This document shows, piece after piece, positions 38,650 to 47,666 of a DNA stretch of 64,000 nt. A model generated the notes under the pieces. That model was not told the DNA's origin, did no database searches, and was given only the letters and a program-made list of their open reading frames with translations. Made by a program: the position numbers and the translations under genes. Source of the DNA: Prosthecobacter gellanilyticus (GTDB lineage Bacteria; Verrucomicrobiota; Verrucomicrobiia; Verrucomicrobiales; Verrucomicrobiaceae); the NCBI RefSeq assembly GCF_007992435.1, contig NZ_BKAG01000003.1, forward strand, positions 124,001-188,000. The letters are read 5' to 3'. Positions within the stretch are counted from its first letter, which is position 1. Each line of letters begins with the position of its first letter.

Positions 38650-40224
38650 GTGGACTACTTTGCCATTCGCGTCGCCATCCTCCTCTGGCTTGTCAGGCCG
38701 CAGGACTGGATGAGTGGTTTCGGAGGCTTCCAGTTCATGCAGTACGCCATGCTGCTGGCCATCATCGGCGTTTACCGGCGTCCGGAGGGCTTCAGCTTCA
38801 AGATGCTCTTCTACTCCCCGGCGGACTGGCTGGCCCTGACCTATCTCGGCTGGATCGTTTATACCACAGGAGACTGGATCGGCACGGCGCGCGCGCTGCT
38901 GCCCTTCGCGGCCTTCTATTACTGCACGGCCCTCACCTTGAATTCGGTCGAGAGGATGAAGGGGTTCATCAATTATTGGGTGGCTGGCCTGGGTATCGTC
39001 GGGATCTTCGCGGTCTCCACCAACTTTGGTTTTGATCTGGCGCCTGGCTCCGCAGACCTCACCAGCTCCTTTGGTGGACGACTGGCGCTGAACACCTGGA
39101 TCTTCAACAATCCCAACGGCCTCGGCCACGGTCTTGTGGCCCTGATTCCACTCGCCTACGTGTGGCTGATCTGGAGGCGCCCGGGCAATATGAAGTTGCT
39201 CGGCTTCGGGTTGATCGCCATCGCCGCGTACACCGCCTATCTCACGCAGTCCAAAGGTGCCTACCTCTGCGGCGCGGCCGCTCTCACCGTGGTCTGGCTC
39301 TTCAGAAAACCGAAATTCCTGCAGCTGACCATCATCTTTGTGGTGCTCACGGCAGGGGTCGCGGCCATCAAGCTCCTGCCGCGTATGGAAACCCTCAGTG
39401 ACAAGGAGGACGGCATCGCGGGTCGTCTCATGATCTGGCAGATGGCCTACAATGCCATGGCTAACACAAGGACCGGAGAGGGCTGGAAGAAGTTCGAAGC
39501 GTGGGTGCAGAGCGAGGAATATGGCCTCTTCAGAAAAGCCACTCACGGGTCCTACGCCAATGTCGGCGCTGACCTCGGCTATCCTGGTTTGTTCCTTTTC
39601 GTCGGCCTCATGTATGCCGGTGCCCGCACGCTCTACCAGACACGGCTGGACCCGGATGAGTCGGATGAAACGACGGAATCGGTCCGATGTCAGCGCGCGC
39701 TTCTCTCGCTGCTCAGTTCATTCGCCATTTCTGCCTGGATCCTGGACCGCGCCTATCACACGGACTACTTTATTCTGGCCGGTGCCATCGCTGCCTTCCA
39801 CAGGATCATGAGCCAGAGGAAGGTGCCTGAAGCTGAAGCGCAGACCGTTCCCGTGGAAGACGCGCCGCAGTCATCACTCGCGCTCGCCTGGGGTCCTCAG
39901 TCGGCTCTGGTTCCTCCGCTGGCTCCCAGCCCGTTGATCGCTTTCGAGCGCCAGCCCGCGCTGGATGTCTCCGCCGGACTTCTCCCCTCCGTCACCCAAC
40001 CCATGGTGGCCTTTGAGCGGCAGCCCGGCTTGGAGATGACCCCTGCTTTCCCTGGAAATCCCTCTCACGTGGTCGTCTTGGAGGGAGGTCCGGAGGATGA
40101 GTCTTTGCAGGCTCCGCTGGTCTGGCCGCGGCTGACGCTGATGGACTTCATCCTCATGACCGCCGCCCTTTTCGCTGTCATCTTCGTTTGGGAGAGAATG
40201 ATGACGAACTTCATCTCTCTCTGA
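38650..40224 (+). CDS. Wzy-like O-antigen/exopolysaccharide polymerase
   Basis: A 524-residue membrane protein starting at GTG 38650. About ten hydrophobic helices run through residues 1-380. The large loop has FNNPNGLGHGLVALIPL, AYLTQSKGAYLC, LMIWQMAYNAM and ATHGSYANVGADLGYPGL, features of the O-antigen ligase/Wzy family (Wzy_C). The C-terminal part is unusual: a Pro-rich soluble stretch with a 23-residue direct repeat, VAFERQPxL-type at residues 430-437 and 453-460, before a last helix (ILMTAALFAVIFVW). The stop overlaps the next start (TGATG), so the methyltransferase is translationally coupled. It probably joins repeat units before export by the Wza/Wzc pair. Confidence 0.8.
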   Translation: MDYFAIRVAILLWLVRPQDWMSGFGGFQFMQYAMLLAIIGVYRRPEGFSFKMLFYSPADWLALTYLGWIVYTTGDWIGTARALLPFAAFYYCTALTLNSVERMKGFINYWVAGLGIVGIFAVSTNFGFDLAPGSADLTSSFGGRLALNTWIFNNPNGLGHGLVALIPLAYVWLIWRRPGNMKLLGFGLIAIAAYTAYLTQSKGAYLCGAAALTVVWLFRKPKFLQLTIIFVVLTAGVAAIKLLPRMETLSDKEDGIAGRLMIWQMAYNAMANTRTGEGWKKFEAWVQSEEYGLFRKATHGSYANVGADLGYPGLFLFVGLMYAGARTLYQTRLDPDESDETTESVRCQRALLSLLSSFAISAWILDRAYHTDYFILAGAIAAFHRIMSQRKVPEAEAQTVPVEDAPQSSLALAWGPQSALVPPLAPSPLIAFERQPALDVSAGLLPSVTQPMVAFERQPGLEMTPAFPGNPSHVVVLEGGPEDESLQAPLVWPRLTLMDFILMTAALFAVIFVWERMMTNFISL

Positions 40225-41108
40225 TGCCCTTCATGTCAGCTCCTGTGGATACTCCTGCCCCTCCTGCCTCGGCCTTACGTCCCATCACAGGCACGGGCCG
40301 GACTCTGCAGCAGCTCTGGAATCACTTTCAGGTCGAGAAATCCCTGGGTGATCAGATCCGTGCCAGCCGCCGTGAAGACCGTGCCGCGCTCTTTGCCCGT
40401 CTCTATGACGAGCTCTTTGCCAAGGTGCCGGATCATCCGCGTCTGCATCGCCGTGAGAGCGAGGCCGAAAGCCAGCGCAGCGTGCAGGCACGTCTCGGCA
40501 TTTTAAAAGGATTGCTCAGCAAGGACACCGTCTTCATGGAGATCGCTCCCGGTGACTGCCGTCTCGCCTGTGCCGTTGCAGCCCAGGTCAAAGACGCATA
40601 CGCCGCAGACATCTCAGACCAGCGTGCGCCTGGCCTCGTCTGTCCGCCGAACTTCCACATGACGGTCTTTGATGGCTTCCATCTCGATCTTCCGCCCGCG
40701 AGTGTGGATGTGGCTTTCAGCTACCAGTTCCTCGAGCACCTGCATCCAGATGATGTCGCACCGCACATGGAGCTCGTGGCCCGTGCTCTGAAACCCGGCG
40801 GCGTGTATGTGCTGGATACCCCGCACTCTTTTTCGGGTCCGCACGATATCTCCCGCTACTTCACGCACACCGCGCAGGGCTTTCACATGCATGAGTGGAC
40901 GTATCGTGAGCTCGCGCAGTTAGGCCGTGCGCATGGTTTTGATCGTATGAGCGTCTTCCGCTTTGGTCAGCGCTGGGACACACCTCTGGCATCAGTGGTG
41001 ACCCAGGGCATTGAGGCCGTCCTCGGTCTGCTGCCCGCGAACCTGCGCTGGCGCCTGAGCCAGCGTCCGTTTGGCGGAGTCACCGTCGGGCTTTGGCGCA
41101 GTCGCTAA
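40224..41108 (+). CDS. Class I SAM-dependent methyltransferase
   Basis: A 294-residue protein; the start ATG 40224 overlaps the polymerase stop. VFMEIAPGDCRLACAVAAQVKDAYAADIS is a variant SAM-binding motif I (EIAPGDC). PASVDVAFSYQFLEHLHPDDVAPHMELVARALKPGGVYVLDTPHSFSGPHDISRYF is the motif IV-V region. It looks like a sugar or glycan methyltransferase rather than an RNA or protein enzyme. It ends the plus-strand export operon and overlaps the convergent glycosyltransferase gene by 29 bp. Confidence 0.82.
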   Translation: MPFMSAPVDTPAPPASALRPITGTGRTLQQLWNHFQVEKSLGDQIRASRREDRAALFARLYDELFAKVPDHPRLHRRESEAESQRSVQARLGILKGLLSKDTVFMEIAPGDCRLACAVAAQVKDAYAADISDQRAPGLVCPPNFHMTVFDGFHLDLPPASVDVAFSYQFLEHLHPDDVAPHMELVARALKPGGVYVLDTPHSFSGPHDISRYFTHTAQGFHMHEWTYRELAQLGRAHGFDRMSVFRFGQRWDTPLASVVTQGIEAVLGLLPANLRWRLSQRPFGGVTVGLWRSR

Positions 41109-42195
41109 AAGCCTGCGCGTAGGCCCTGGCCATGCCATCCCAGGAGAAGATTCTCTCCGCTCGCGCCCGGCCGCGCTTCCCTTGCTCCTGCCAGCGATCC
41201 AGCGGCATCATGAGCAGCGTCCGCAATTCAGCGCTCAGCTTTTCGACCGTGCTCAGATCACGGATCCAGCCGCCTTCATCCGCGCCGAAAAGCTCACGGG
41301 CTCCGCAGATATCATTGGTTAGGACCGGCACACCCGAAGCCATCGCCTCCAGGGTCGCGTTGGAAAGCCCTTCATTGCTGGATGGAACGATCAAGGCGTC
41401 CATGGACTGATACCACGGCACGGGATCTGTCTGATAGCCCGCCATTGTGATCCGTGAGGCAAAGAGGCTCGTCGCCACCTGCTTCGTCACTGCCTCTTTT
41501 TCAGGCCCGCCTTCACCGACCATGAGCAGATGCAGATCGGGATGATCCGCCGCCACCTTCTCGAAAGCTTCCACCAGCGCCGCATGACGTTTAAAGCCGC
41601 CGAAGCGTGCCACGATGCCCAGGATGCGCGCCTTGGCAGGCAACCGAGTCCTTTGCCGGACCTCCTCATGAGGCGCAGGACGGAAGCGTTCTGTATCCAC
41701 GCCATTGATCAAGGCTAACAAACGATGATGTTTGAGGCCAAGGGCTGATAACTCTTCCTTCTGTCCGACGGAGACCGTGTGCACACCAGCACAGGCACGA
41801 TACAGCAGCCTGCGCGGCCAGAGCTTCTTCCAGGCACGCTCGGAAGCGTTGAGCTGTGCGTGCTCTCCATGCAGGATCGGCACAGTCCTGCCGCCATGCG
41901 TGGCCAGCGCCGCATACACCAGAGGACCCCAGTTGTGTGTGTGGACCAGATCATAGGCGCCTTCGTTCAAAAGAGCCTGGATCTGCCTCACGGCGCTCCA
42001 TTGAAAGCCCTCAGCCTTCTTCAGCGCGGTCACGGGAATGCCGTCACGCAGACGAGCGGCATGCACACCCTCATGCCTCAGGCAGACGACATGAAACCGA
42101 TACGCCTCCGGATCCATCCGGTTCATCAGAGACACCAGCTGCGCCTCCATGCCTCCCGCATCCAGAGAGTCCACCACTTGCAGAATGTTCAGCAT
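41080..42195 (-). CDS. GT4-family glycosyltransferase
   Basis: A 371-residue enzyme started at the ATG ending at 42195 (MLNILQVVDSLDAGGMEAQLVSLM), with an AAAGGA ribosome site just upstream. The acceptor domain has YDLVHTHNWGPLVYAAL, and donor-side motifs follow: VHTVSVGQKEELSALGL, INGVDTERFRPAP, ILGIVARFGGFKRHAALVEAF, HLLMVGEGGPEKEAV and DALIVPSSNEGLSNATLEAMASGVPVLTNDICG (E-x7-E). This is a retaining hexosyltransferase of the GT4 type. It follows another glycosyltransferase gene by 17 bp on the same strand; the pair likely adds adjacent sugars. Confidence 0.92.
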   Translation of the reverse strand: MLNILQVVDSLDAGGMEAQLVSLMNRMDPEAYRFHVVCLRHEGVHAARLRDGIPVTALKKAEGFQWSAVRQIQALLNEGAYDLVHTHNWGPLVYAALATHGGRTVPILHGEHAQLNASERAWKKLWPRRLLYRACAGVHTVSVGQKEELSALGLKHHRLLALINGVDTERFRPAPHEEVRQRTRLPAKARILGIVARFGGFKRHAALVEAFEKVAADHPDLHLLMVGEGGPEKEAVTKQVATSLFASRITMAGYQTDPVPWYQSMDALIVPSSNEGLSNATLEAMASGVPVLTNDICGARELFGADEGGWIRDLSTVEKLSAELRTLLMMPLDRWQEQGKRGRARAERIFSWDGMARAYAQAFSDCAKARR

Positions 42196-42212
42196 CTCGT
42201 TTCCTTTAAAAA

Positions 42213-43541
42213 TCATTTGGTTACGCGAGGCGCGCCAATCATCACGCCAAAGCGCTGTGTGATGGCTGCATGCTCTTTCTCCGCCCACGCCTCATCCGCT
42301 TCATCGAGCCGCTTCGGATTCGGGCACCACTGCATCCGCGCCAGATCCCGTGTCCAGTTTTGTCCAGCCGCCAGGGCATGCTTCTTCAGATGCTCGTTGA
42401 GGATCTCGCTGCTGCGGCGCGTGCCGATGCCATCACTCAAAGCCCGTGCACGCGGCTGCAAGGTCGCGGCTGAGTTGATCAAGGCCATGATGTCCTGGGC
42501 CAAATGGCTTTCACGCAGGAACCTGCCCGTCTGCTCATTGATGAACCTCGAAGAGCCAATGTGAGCACTTTCCATCAAACCCACCGGAGTATCAGCAAAC
42601 AACGACTCCGCCACCGCCACGCATGAGCCTTCCCGCAAAGACAGGACAATGCTCGCTTTCGCACGTGCGAGTGACTCCAGCACCTGCGGATGCGGCATGC
42701 TGACACGCAGCTCAAACCGATCCCGCACGCCAAAGGCCTCGGCCTCTCGCAGCACATCTTTCTGATCACGATTCCCGTCCTTCTGCCCGATCAGCAGCAC
42801 GCGCAGATCACTTGGCATTTCACGCAGCGCCTGGAAGAAGCGCACATGCCGTTTGAAGCGCGCGAAGTTGGCCACCATCACCAGATCCAGATCACGTTCA
42901 CTCTTCGCCCGTGGTGAGAAGACCTCCTCGTTCACCCAGCTTGAGGCCAGCAGGGAGATCATCTGGTAGTTGCTGCTCAGGCGCGGCAGCGTGGTCATGT
43001 CATCATCATGACTGATCAGGCAGTGCACTGGCTTCGGCCAGAGCGTGGGGAAGATCACATTCAGCGGTGAATGCGGCGGGCTCCAGGTCGGTGAGACCAC
43101 CAGTGTGTAGTCCTTCGCCAGTTGATCCACTTCCGGCAGCCTCAGCAGCTGCGCCCACTGATGCTCGAAGGAGATGAAGAGCACTCCCGGTTCATCATCG
43201 GAGACCTTGGGTTTCAAGATCACGCCCTTTTGCAGTAGCATCGGCCCTGGCTGCGGCTCACGGGTCAGCGCTGCTGTCCACTCGGACCGTGAGAAGCTCG
43301 CATCATCACGCACCTTTAGCAGCTCGAGCTCCACGGCGCGGTGTTTATCGCCTTGCTCGATCAAGCGCAGCGCGCTGCATAGATGACGGATCTTCAGCAC
43401 AGCCTGCGCAGCCGTTTGCACTTTCACACGGCGTGCCTTGATCAGGTAGACAGAGGCCACCGCGCGCCGGACCAAGGTAGAGCCGAGCAGGGAGCTGGTG
43501 CAGCCTAGCCAAAAACGTTGAAACACATTCAGCGCGCTCAT
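42213..43541 (-). CDS. GT-B glycosyltransferase
   Basis: A 442-residue protein. The donor domain is recognisable: DLDLVMVANFARFKRHVRFFQALREMPSDLRVLLIGQKDGNRDQ, FELRVSMPHPQVLESLARAKASIVLSLREGSCVAVAESLFADTPVGLMESAHIGS (E-x7-E). This resembles GT4 enzymes, though with an unusually long N-terminal part (residues 1-110: basic, helical, no signal) and a middle PGVLFISFEHQWAQLLRLPEV segment. It is divergent from the acyltransferase gene across 63 bp and precedes the next GT4 gene. The sugar is unknown. Confidence 0.78.
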   Translation of the reverse strand: MSALNVFQRFWLGCTSSLLGSTLVRRAVASVYLIKARRVKVQTAAQAVLKIRHLCSALRLIEQGDKHRAVELELLKVRDDASFSRSEWTAALTREPQPGPMLLQKGVILKPKVSDDEPGVLFISFEHQWAQLLRLPEVDQLAKDYTLVVSPTWSPPHSPLNVIFPTLWPKPVHCLISHDDDMTTLPRLSSNYQMISLLASSWVNEEVFSPRAKSERDLDLVMVANFARFKRHVRFFQALREMPSDLRVLLIGQKDGNRDQKDVLREAEAFGVRDRFELRVSMPHPQVLESLARAKASIVLSLREGSCVAVAESLFADTPVGLMESAHIGSSRFINEQTGRFLRESHLAQDIMALINSAATLQPRARALSDGIGTRRSSEILNEHLKKHALAAGQNWTRDLARMQWCPNPKRLDEADEAWAEKEHAAITQRFGVMIGAPRVTK

Positions 43542-43604
43542 TCAAAAAGACGATCGTGTTGCCAAGGTCCGAGGACTGGATATGAGGATGCTCCGCATGT
43601 CGTG

Positions 43605-44741
43605 ATGAGCTTGCCGAACCAGGAAATACCGCGAAAGCGCTTCGAAGCCCTTGATTCGCTACGATTCATGGCGGCGATGATTGCCCTCATCGCTCATGCG
43701 CGGGAGATGCATGATGCCCTGCCACAGGCGAGTCGTTTTTGGGGCTGTGTCTTTCATCGTGAATCTGCCATTGGCTTCTTCTTCGCTCTGAGCGGCTTTG
43801 TGCTGCATCTGAGCTGGTGTGGTGCATGGCCGGGCATCGCGACCTGGTCGGGCTTCATGGTTAGGCGCGTCTTCCGTCTGCATCCGCTCTATCTGGTGTC
43901 CCTTGTGCTGGCCCTGCTGGTGGTGACCCTGGTGCCTCTGGGCGGCACCTTCTGGTATCAGGAAAACCCGCCGTGGGCCACGACCTATGACATGAATCAT
44001 TTCAGTCTTCGTTCGTGGATGGATCATCTGCTGCTCATCACCCCCGGCATCGAGACCAATTTCCTGAACCCGCCCATCTGGACTCTTGCCGGAGAAATGA
44101 AGGTCGCGCTCATTTTCCCGTGGCTCTCGTGGTTGATCGCCAGACTGCCCATGGTCCTCAGCCTGATCTTCGTCACCCTCGGGATGCTGTTCGCCCCACA
44201 GATTGGCCATGCGACTCTGCCCACCGCCTCGCTGCTGCCTGTCTTCATGATCGGTGCCTGGGGTGCGCAGCATCACGAGAGACTCGCGGTATTGTTGAAG
44301 AGCCGTTTTGAATGGCGGAACACTTTGCTGTTATTGTTAGGCCTCACCATCTACGGCACCGCAGCTCTTTTGCGAAAGCGTCATGACCGCGATGCCGAGC
44401 TGCTGCAGTATCAGATGGCCGGCGCCGGCAGTGTCCTCATCATGCTGGCGGTGATCCATGTGCGGGCCTTCAACGACTTCCTGTGCGGCCGGGTTTTGCT
44501 GCTCGGAGGCAGGCTCTCCTACGGCATCTATGTCTTCCACTACCCGGTCTATCTGGGCCTGCTCTGCTACAGCACGCGCGATGCCTGGTCCGCCGCTGTC
44601 TTCTTCATCACCGGCCTCATGGTCACCTTCATCCTCGCCTGGGTGCTGAACCGATGGCTCGAAGTCCCCATGATCAAAGCGGGTCGATCCATCGCGAACC
44701 GCATAAGTCCCACCCGACCAAAGCTGGCTGCGCAAGGCTGA
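43605..44741 (+). CDS. Acyltransferase-3 membrane protein
   Basis: A 378-residue multi-spanning protein started at ATG 43605 (MSLPNQEIPRKRFEALDSLRFMAA). FEALDSLRFMAAMIALIAHAREMH carries the conserved R-x10-H (arginine and histidine) motif of the Acyl_transf_3/OafA family. SAIGFFFALSGFVLHLSW is the F-F-x-x-SGF signature, and PPIWTLAGEMKVALIFPWLSW and LLLGGRLSYGIYVFHYPVYLGL follow. These enzymes O-acetylate sugars of surface polysaccharides, taking the acyl group across the membrane. It is the only acyltransferase on the plus strand here and stands between leftward gene groups. Confidence 0.9.
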   Translation: MSLPNQEIPRKRFEALDSLRFMAAMIALIAHAREMHDALPQASRFWGCVFHRESAIGFFFALSGFVLHLSWCGAWPGIATWSGFMVRRVFRLHPLYLVSLVLALLVVTLVPLGGTFWYQENPPWATTYDMNHFSLRSWMDHLLLITPGIETNFLNPPIWTLAGEMKVALIFPWLSWLIARLPMVLSLIFVTLGMLFAPQIGHATLPTASLLPVFMIGAWGAQHHERLAVLLKSRFEWRNTLLLLLGLTIYGTAALLRKRHDRDAELLQYQMAGAGSVLIMLAVIHVRAFNDFLCGRVLLLGGRLSYGIYVFHYPVYLGLLCYSTRDAWSAAVFFITGLMVTFILAWVLNRWLEVPMIKAGRSIANRISPTRPKLAAQG

Positions 44742-44746
44742 GAAGG

Positions 44747-45484
44747 TCAGGCCTTCTTGCGCGCATGAAAGCACCAGCCCAGCGTGTTCCGCTGATCCGT
44801 GTCAAAGCGGTCCAGCCACATGAGCGGCAGCTTCAGGGCAAAGCCGAACAAAATGCGTGACACGAGCATCAGCGGCACGCGCAGAATCGCCGGCATGCTC
44901 GTGCGCTTCAGCATCGTGGCGGTGTAGTGCAGGTTCGTCGCCAGCATGCTGAAGTGACCACCCTGCGCCACACGGGCCTCCACCGTCAGTCCGTTTTGCT
45001 CCAGCAGCAGCTCGATGCCGAAACGCGTCGGATTGAAGTAATGCCAGGGCAGATTGTGCAGCCAAGCGGACTGCGGCGCGCTGATGAAGAGATGGCCACC
45101 CGGCCTCAGCACACGCGCCAGCTCGGCCACGGTCTTCGGAGGTGATTGCACATGCTCCAGCACCTGGGTGCAGATCACTGCGTCAAAGCTCGCGTCCTCA
45201 TAGGTCATGGCGGACACATCCATCACATCATCCACACCGGGACCGGCGTTGAAGTCATTCGTGCGCAGTGTGGCACCGGTGGCCAGCAGTTCAGGGCGCA
45301 TCACCTGCTCCGGCAGATGACCGGAGCCGGCATCCAGCAGCAGCATGCCCGGCTTCAGCGCAGGCACGGCATGATGACGGATGAACTCGGAGATGTGAAA
45401 GCGGTCGATCTGCATGCGCTCATGCCAGCGTGCGGGAAGGAGGCTGCGGCCGAGAGAGGTCTGGCCAGAGGTGGGAGTGCTCAT
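44747..45484 (-). CDS. Class I SAM-dependent methyltransferase
   Basis: A 245-residue methyltransferase. ALKPGMLLLDAGSGHLPEQ is motif I (LDAGSG); FDAVICTQVLEHVQSPPKTVAELARVLRPGGHLFISAPQ is the motif IV-post motif block typical of Methyltransf_11. A hydrophobic C-terminal stretch (AILRVPLMLVSRILFGFALKLPLMW) may touch the membrane. It lies 24 bp downstream of the sulfotransferase gene on the same strand, so both probably modify the same glycan. Its end nearly meets the acyltransferase gene. Confidence 0.85.
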   Translation of the reverse strand: MSTPTSGQTSLGRSLLPARWHERMQIDRFHISEFIRHHAVPALKPGMLLLDAGSGHLPEQVMRPELLATGATLRTNDFNAGPGVDDVMDVSAMTYEDASFDAVICTQVLEHVQSPPKTVAELARVLRPGGHLFISAPQSAWLHNLPWHYFNPTRFGIELLLEQNGLTVEARVAQGGHFSMLATNLHYTATMLKRTSMPAILRVPLMLVSRILFGFALKLPLMWLDRFDTDQRNTLGWCFHARKKA

Positions 45485-45508
45485 GGGAGAAGAGAGAGAA
45501 AAGAGTAA

Positions 45509-46357
45509 TCAGTCACGCATCGGAGAAGCTGCCTGCAGCAGACGGCTCATCATGGCCTCGCAGGCGGCAAGCAGCACCGGAGGAATCTCATCCGGCAAAG
45601 GCTTCTCACGATCCCGATGTTCGGGGAAGTCGGAGTAGCGCTCGTCAAAAGTCATGTCGAGATGCCTGCCCAGCACACGCAGGGCCTCACGCGGATGCTT
45701 GATGAGGTCCGCATAGTGCAGCGCGATCAAGTTGGGGTGCGCATTGTCAAAGAGCAGCGAATTTCGCGCTAACCAAAAGAGTGCAAAACCAGCCGTCGGA
45801 GTCGTGGCCAGATGCCGGTGCGTGCGGATGAACTCGCGCATCTCAGCGCCGAGGCTCTCCGCCTTCCAGGAAGCCTCGTTCAGCTCCAGCAGATCTTTCA
45901 GATAAGGCATCGGCTCATAGCGGCCACGGTAGTAGGTCAGATGAGACAGGATGACCTCGCGATAGTGCCGGAAGATGAACACACCCTTTGATTTTGGCCA
46001 CTTGTCCAGAAGCTCGGCCGCACGCTGGGTGTCATGCAGAGGCTTGATCAGCACGATGTCATTGCGCTCACTGCGGCGCAGCTTCTCCACCTCCTCATCA
46101 GGGATCAGGCGGATGTAGCGCGGATCCTCGGTCGGGGTTTGCCAGAAGTAAGGCGGATCTCCCTCGCCATAGTCGCTCACGCGCGGATCGAAGCCGATGA
46201 AGTTCCGCAGCATGGTGGTGCCACTGCGCTGGCAGCCGAAGATGAAAACCAGGCGCGGATCCTCACAAGGATGCATCACCGCATGGACGCGGGTGCGCAG
46301 CTTGTTGACCTTGTAGGAGGTCATCAGACGCCAGGAGGCACGTTGAAGCAGATTCAT
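45509..46357 (-). CDS. Sulfotransferase-family protein
   Basis: A 282-residue protein. LVFIFGCQRSGTTMLRNFIGF (about residues 37-57) is the PAPS 5'-phosphate-binding P-loop. KSKGVFIFRHYREVILSHLTYYRGRYEPMPYLKDLLELNEASW is the 3'-phosphate-binding block, with the R-x-x-x-x-x-x-S pattern. It has no membrane segment and should be cytoplasmic. If active, it would transfer sulfate from PAPS to a sugar or other metabolite, predicting a sulfated polymer. Some bacterial members with this P-loop act on unknown substrates. It is 24 bp from the downstream methyltransferase and divergent from a GT4 gene. Confidence 0.85.
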   Translation of the reverse strand: MNLLQRASWRLMTSYKVNKLRTRVHAVMHPCEDPRLVFIFGCQRSGTTMLRNFIGFDPRVSDYGEGDPPYFWQTPTEDPRYIRLIPDEEVEKLRRSERNDIVLIKPLHDTQRAAELLDKWPKSKGVFIFRHYREVILSHLTYYRGRYEPMPYLKDLLELNEASWKAESLGAEMREFIRTHRHLATTPTAGFALFWLARNSLLFDNAHPNLIALHYADLIKHPREALRVLGRHLDMTFDERYSDFPEHRDREKPLPDEIPPVLLAACEAMMSRLLQAASPMRD

Positions 46358-46415
46358 GAAGAGATGCAGGCAGGGCTCGCTTTAAAAGAGAAGGGCGCTA
46401 TGCTCGGCTAGAACC

Positions 46416-47666
46416 ATGGGAAGCCAAGGAGAAGCGAGTATCAGCAAGCACAAGGCCACGACAAATGTGTCCCTGGTGTTTCGTCACTTTCATCCCATCC
46501 TGGCGGGTGCTGCGGAGCGCTTTCGCCGCTACAGCATCCCGCTCGCCAAGGAGGGCCTGACTTTTCAAACCTACACGCTGCGGGAAGGTGAGGAGCATCT
46601 CGAGGAAGAGACTCTGCATGCAGGGCTGCATGTCCGCCGCATCACGGTGAATGGCGGTGCGTGGCAGCGGGACGCGGTGCTTTTCCAAAAGGCTTACGAG
46701 ACTCTGGCTCGTCTTCCGGCGCATGGCCAGGTGCTGCAGACCTCGCTCGCGCATGGTCTCGCCCGTCCGTGGTTGAAACGTGCACGCGCTCATGGTGTCG
46801 GCTGCTTGTATGTCGGCACCATGGTCGGAGATGACGATGTTCCCGCGCCCCTGTGGCGTCGCATCCTGCAGCGCTGGCGCATGCGCCAGGACTACGCGCA
46901 CTTTCACACACTGGTGGCCAGCACCGGTGTCATGGCGCAGTGGTTTGAGCAGCGCGGCATTCGCAAGAACCGCATCGAAATCATTCCCAATGGAGTCGAC
47001 ACCACGCGCTTCCGTCCGGCGGCGGATGCCAGTGAGAAGGCCGCGCTTCGCACCGAGCTCGGCATTTCTCTGGAAGCAAAACTGGTTGTCTTTGTCGGCA
47101 GCATCGTGCCGCGAAAAGGTGTGGACCTCTTGCTGCGTTCCTGGCCGGAAACTCTCGCTCATCATCCGGACGCGAGACTTGCCCTGGTGGGCGGCTTTGA
47201 GCGTCCCACCTTCATGACGCAGGATCGCATCGCCGCTCTCACGGAGTATCAAAATGGTGTGCGCGCTCTCGCTGAATCCGCCGACGTGCGTGGCAGCGTG
47301 CAGTTCGTGCCGGAAACTCCGACGGTGGAAAAGTGGCTGCGTGCCGCGGATGTGTTTGTCTTTCCTTCCGAGCAGGAAGGCATGGGCAATGTGGTGCTCG
47401 AGGCCATGGCCTGTGGGCTGCCTTCGGTGATCACACGTTTCAAAGGCCTGCCCGAAGGCGAGTTCGGCGAGCCTGGATGCGAGTTTCATCTGGTGCCGCG
47501 CACGGAGGCAGATCTCACCGCTGGTCTGCGGACTGCTCTGGCTGATCCGAAGCACGGAGAGATCATGGGCAAGCATGCTCGTGATTGGATCCGGGACCGC
47601 ATGGACCTTCGTCTCACGCTGGCTCGATACGCGCAGCTTTATCATCGGCTGGGTCATCGTCATTGA
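46416..47666 (+). CDS. GT4-family glycosyltransferase
   Basis: A 416-residue GT-B enzyme. The acceptor half has SLVFRHFHPILAGAAERFRRYSIPLAKEGL and ARAHGVGCLYVGTMVGDDD. The donor half has IIPNGVDTTRFRPAADASEKAALRTELGI, LVVFVGSIVPRKGVDLLLRSW, ARLALVGGFERPT, and VFVFPSEQEGMGNVVLEAMACGLPSVITRFKGLPEGEFG (E-x7-E). The sugar is unknown. It is divergent from the sulfotransferase gene and converges on the AlgJ-like gene, overlapping it by 7 bp. Confidence 0.92.
   Translation: MGSQGEASISKHKATTNVSLVFRHFHPILAGAAERFRRYSIPLAKEGLTFQTYTLREGEEHLEEETLHAGLHVRRITVNGGAWQRDAVLFQKAYETLARLPAHGQVLQTSLAHGLARPWLKRARAHGVGCLYVGTMVGDDDVPAPLWRRILQRWRMRQDYAHFHTLVASTGVMAQWFEQRGIRKNRIEIIPNGVDTTRFRPAADASEKAALRTELGISLEAKLVVFVGSIVPRKGVDLLLRSWPETLAHHPDARLALVGGFERPTFMTQDRIAALTEYQNGVRALAESADVRGSVQFVPETPTVEKWLRAADVFVFPSEQEGMGNVVLEAMACGLPSVITRFKGLPEGEFGEPGCEFHLVPRTEADLTAGLRTALADPKHGEIMGKHARDWIRDRMDLRLTLARYAQLYHRLGHRH

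Noticed and set aside
41080-41108. 29-bp convergent overlap of methyltransferase and glycosyltransferase genes
   Set aside because: Both reading frames end with good family sequence; small convergent overlaps are common and need no special cause.
46398-47663. Long open frame (421 residues) on the minus strand across the GT4 gene
   Set aside because: It is the antisense shadow of a clear glycosyltransferase; it has no recognisable domain and its length follows from GC-rich codon use.
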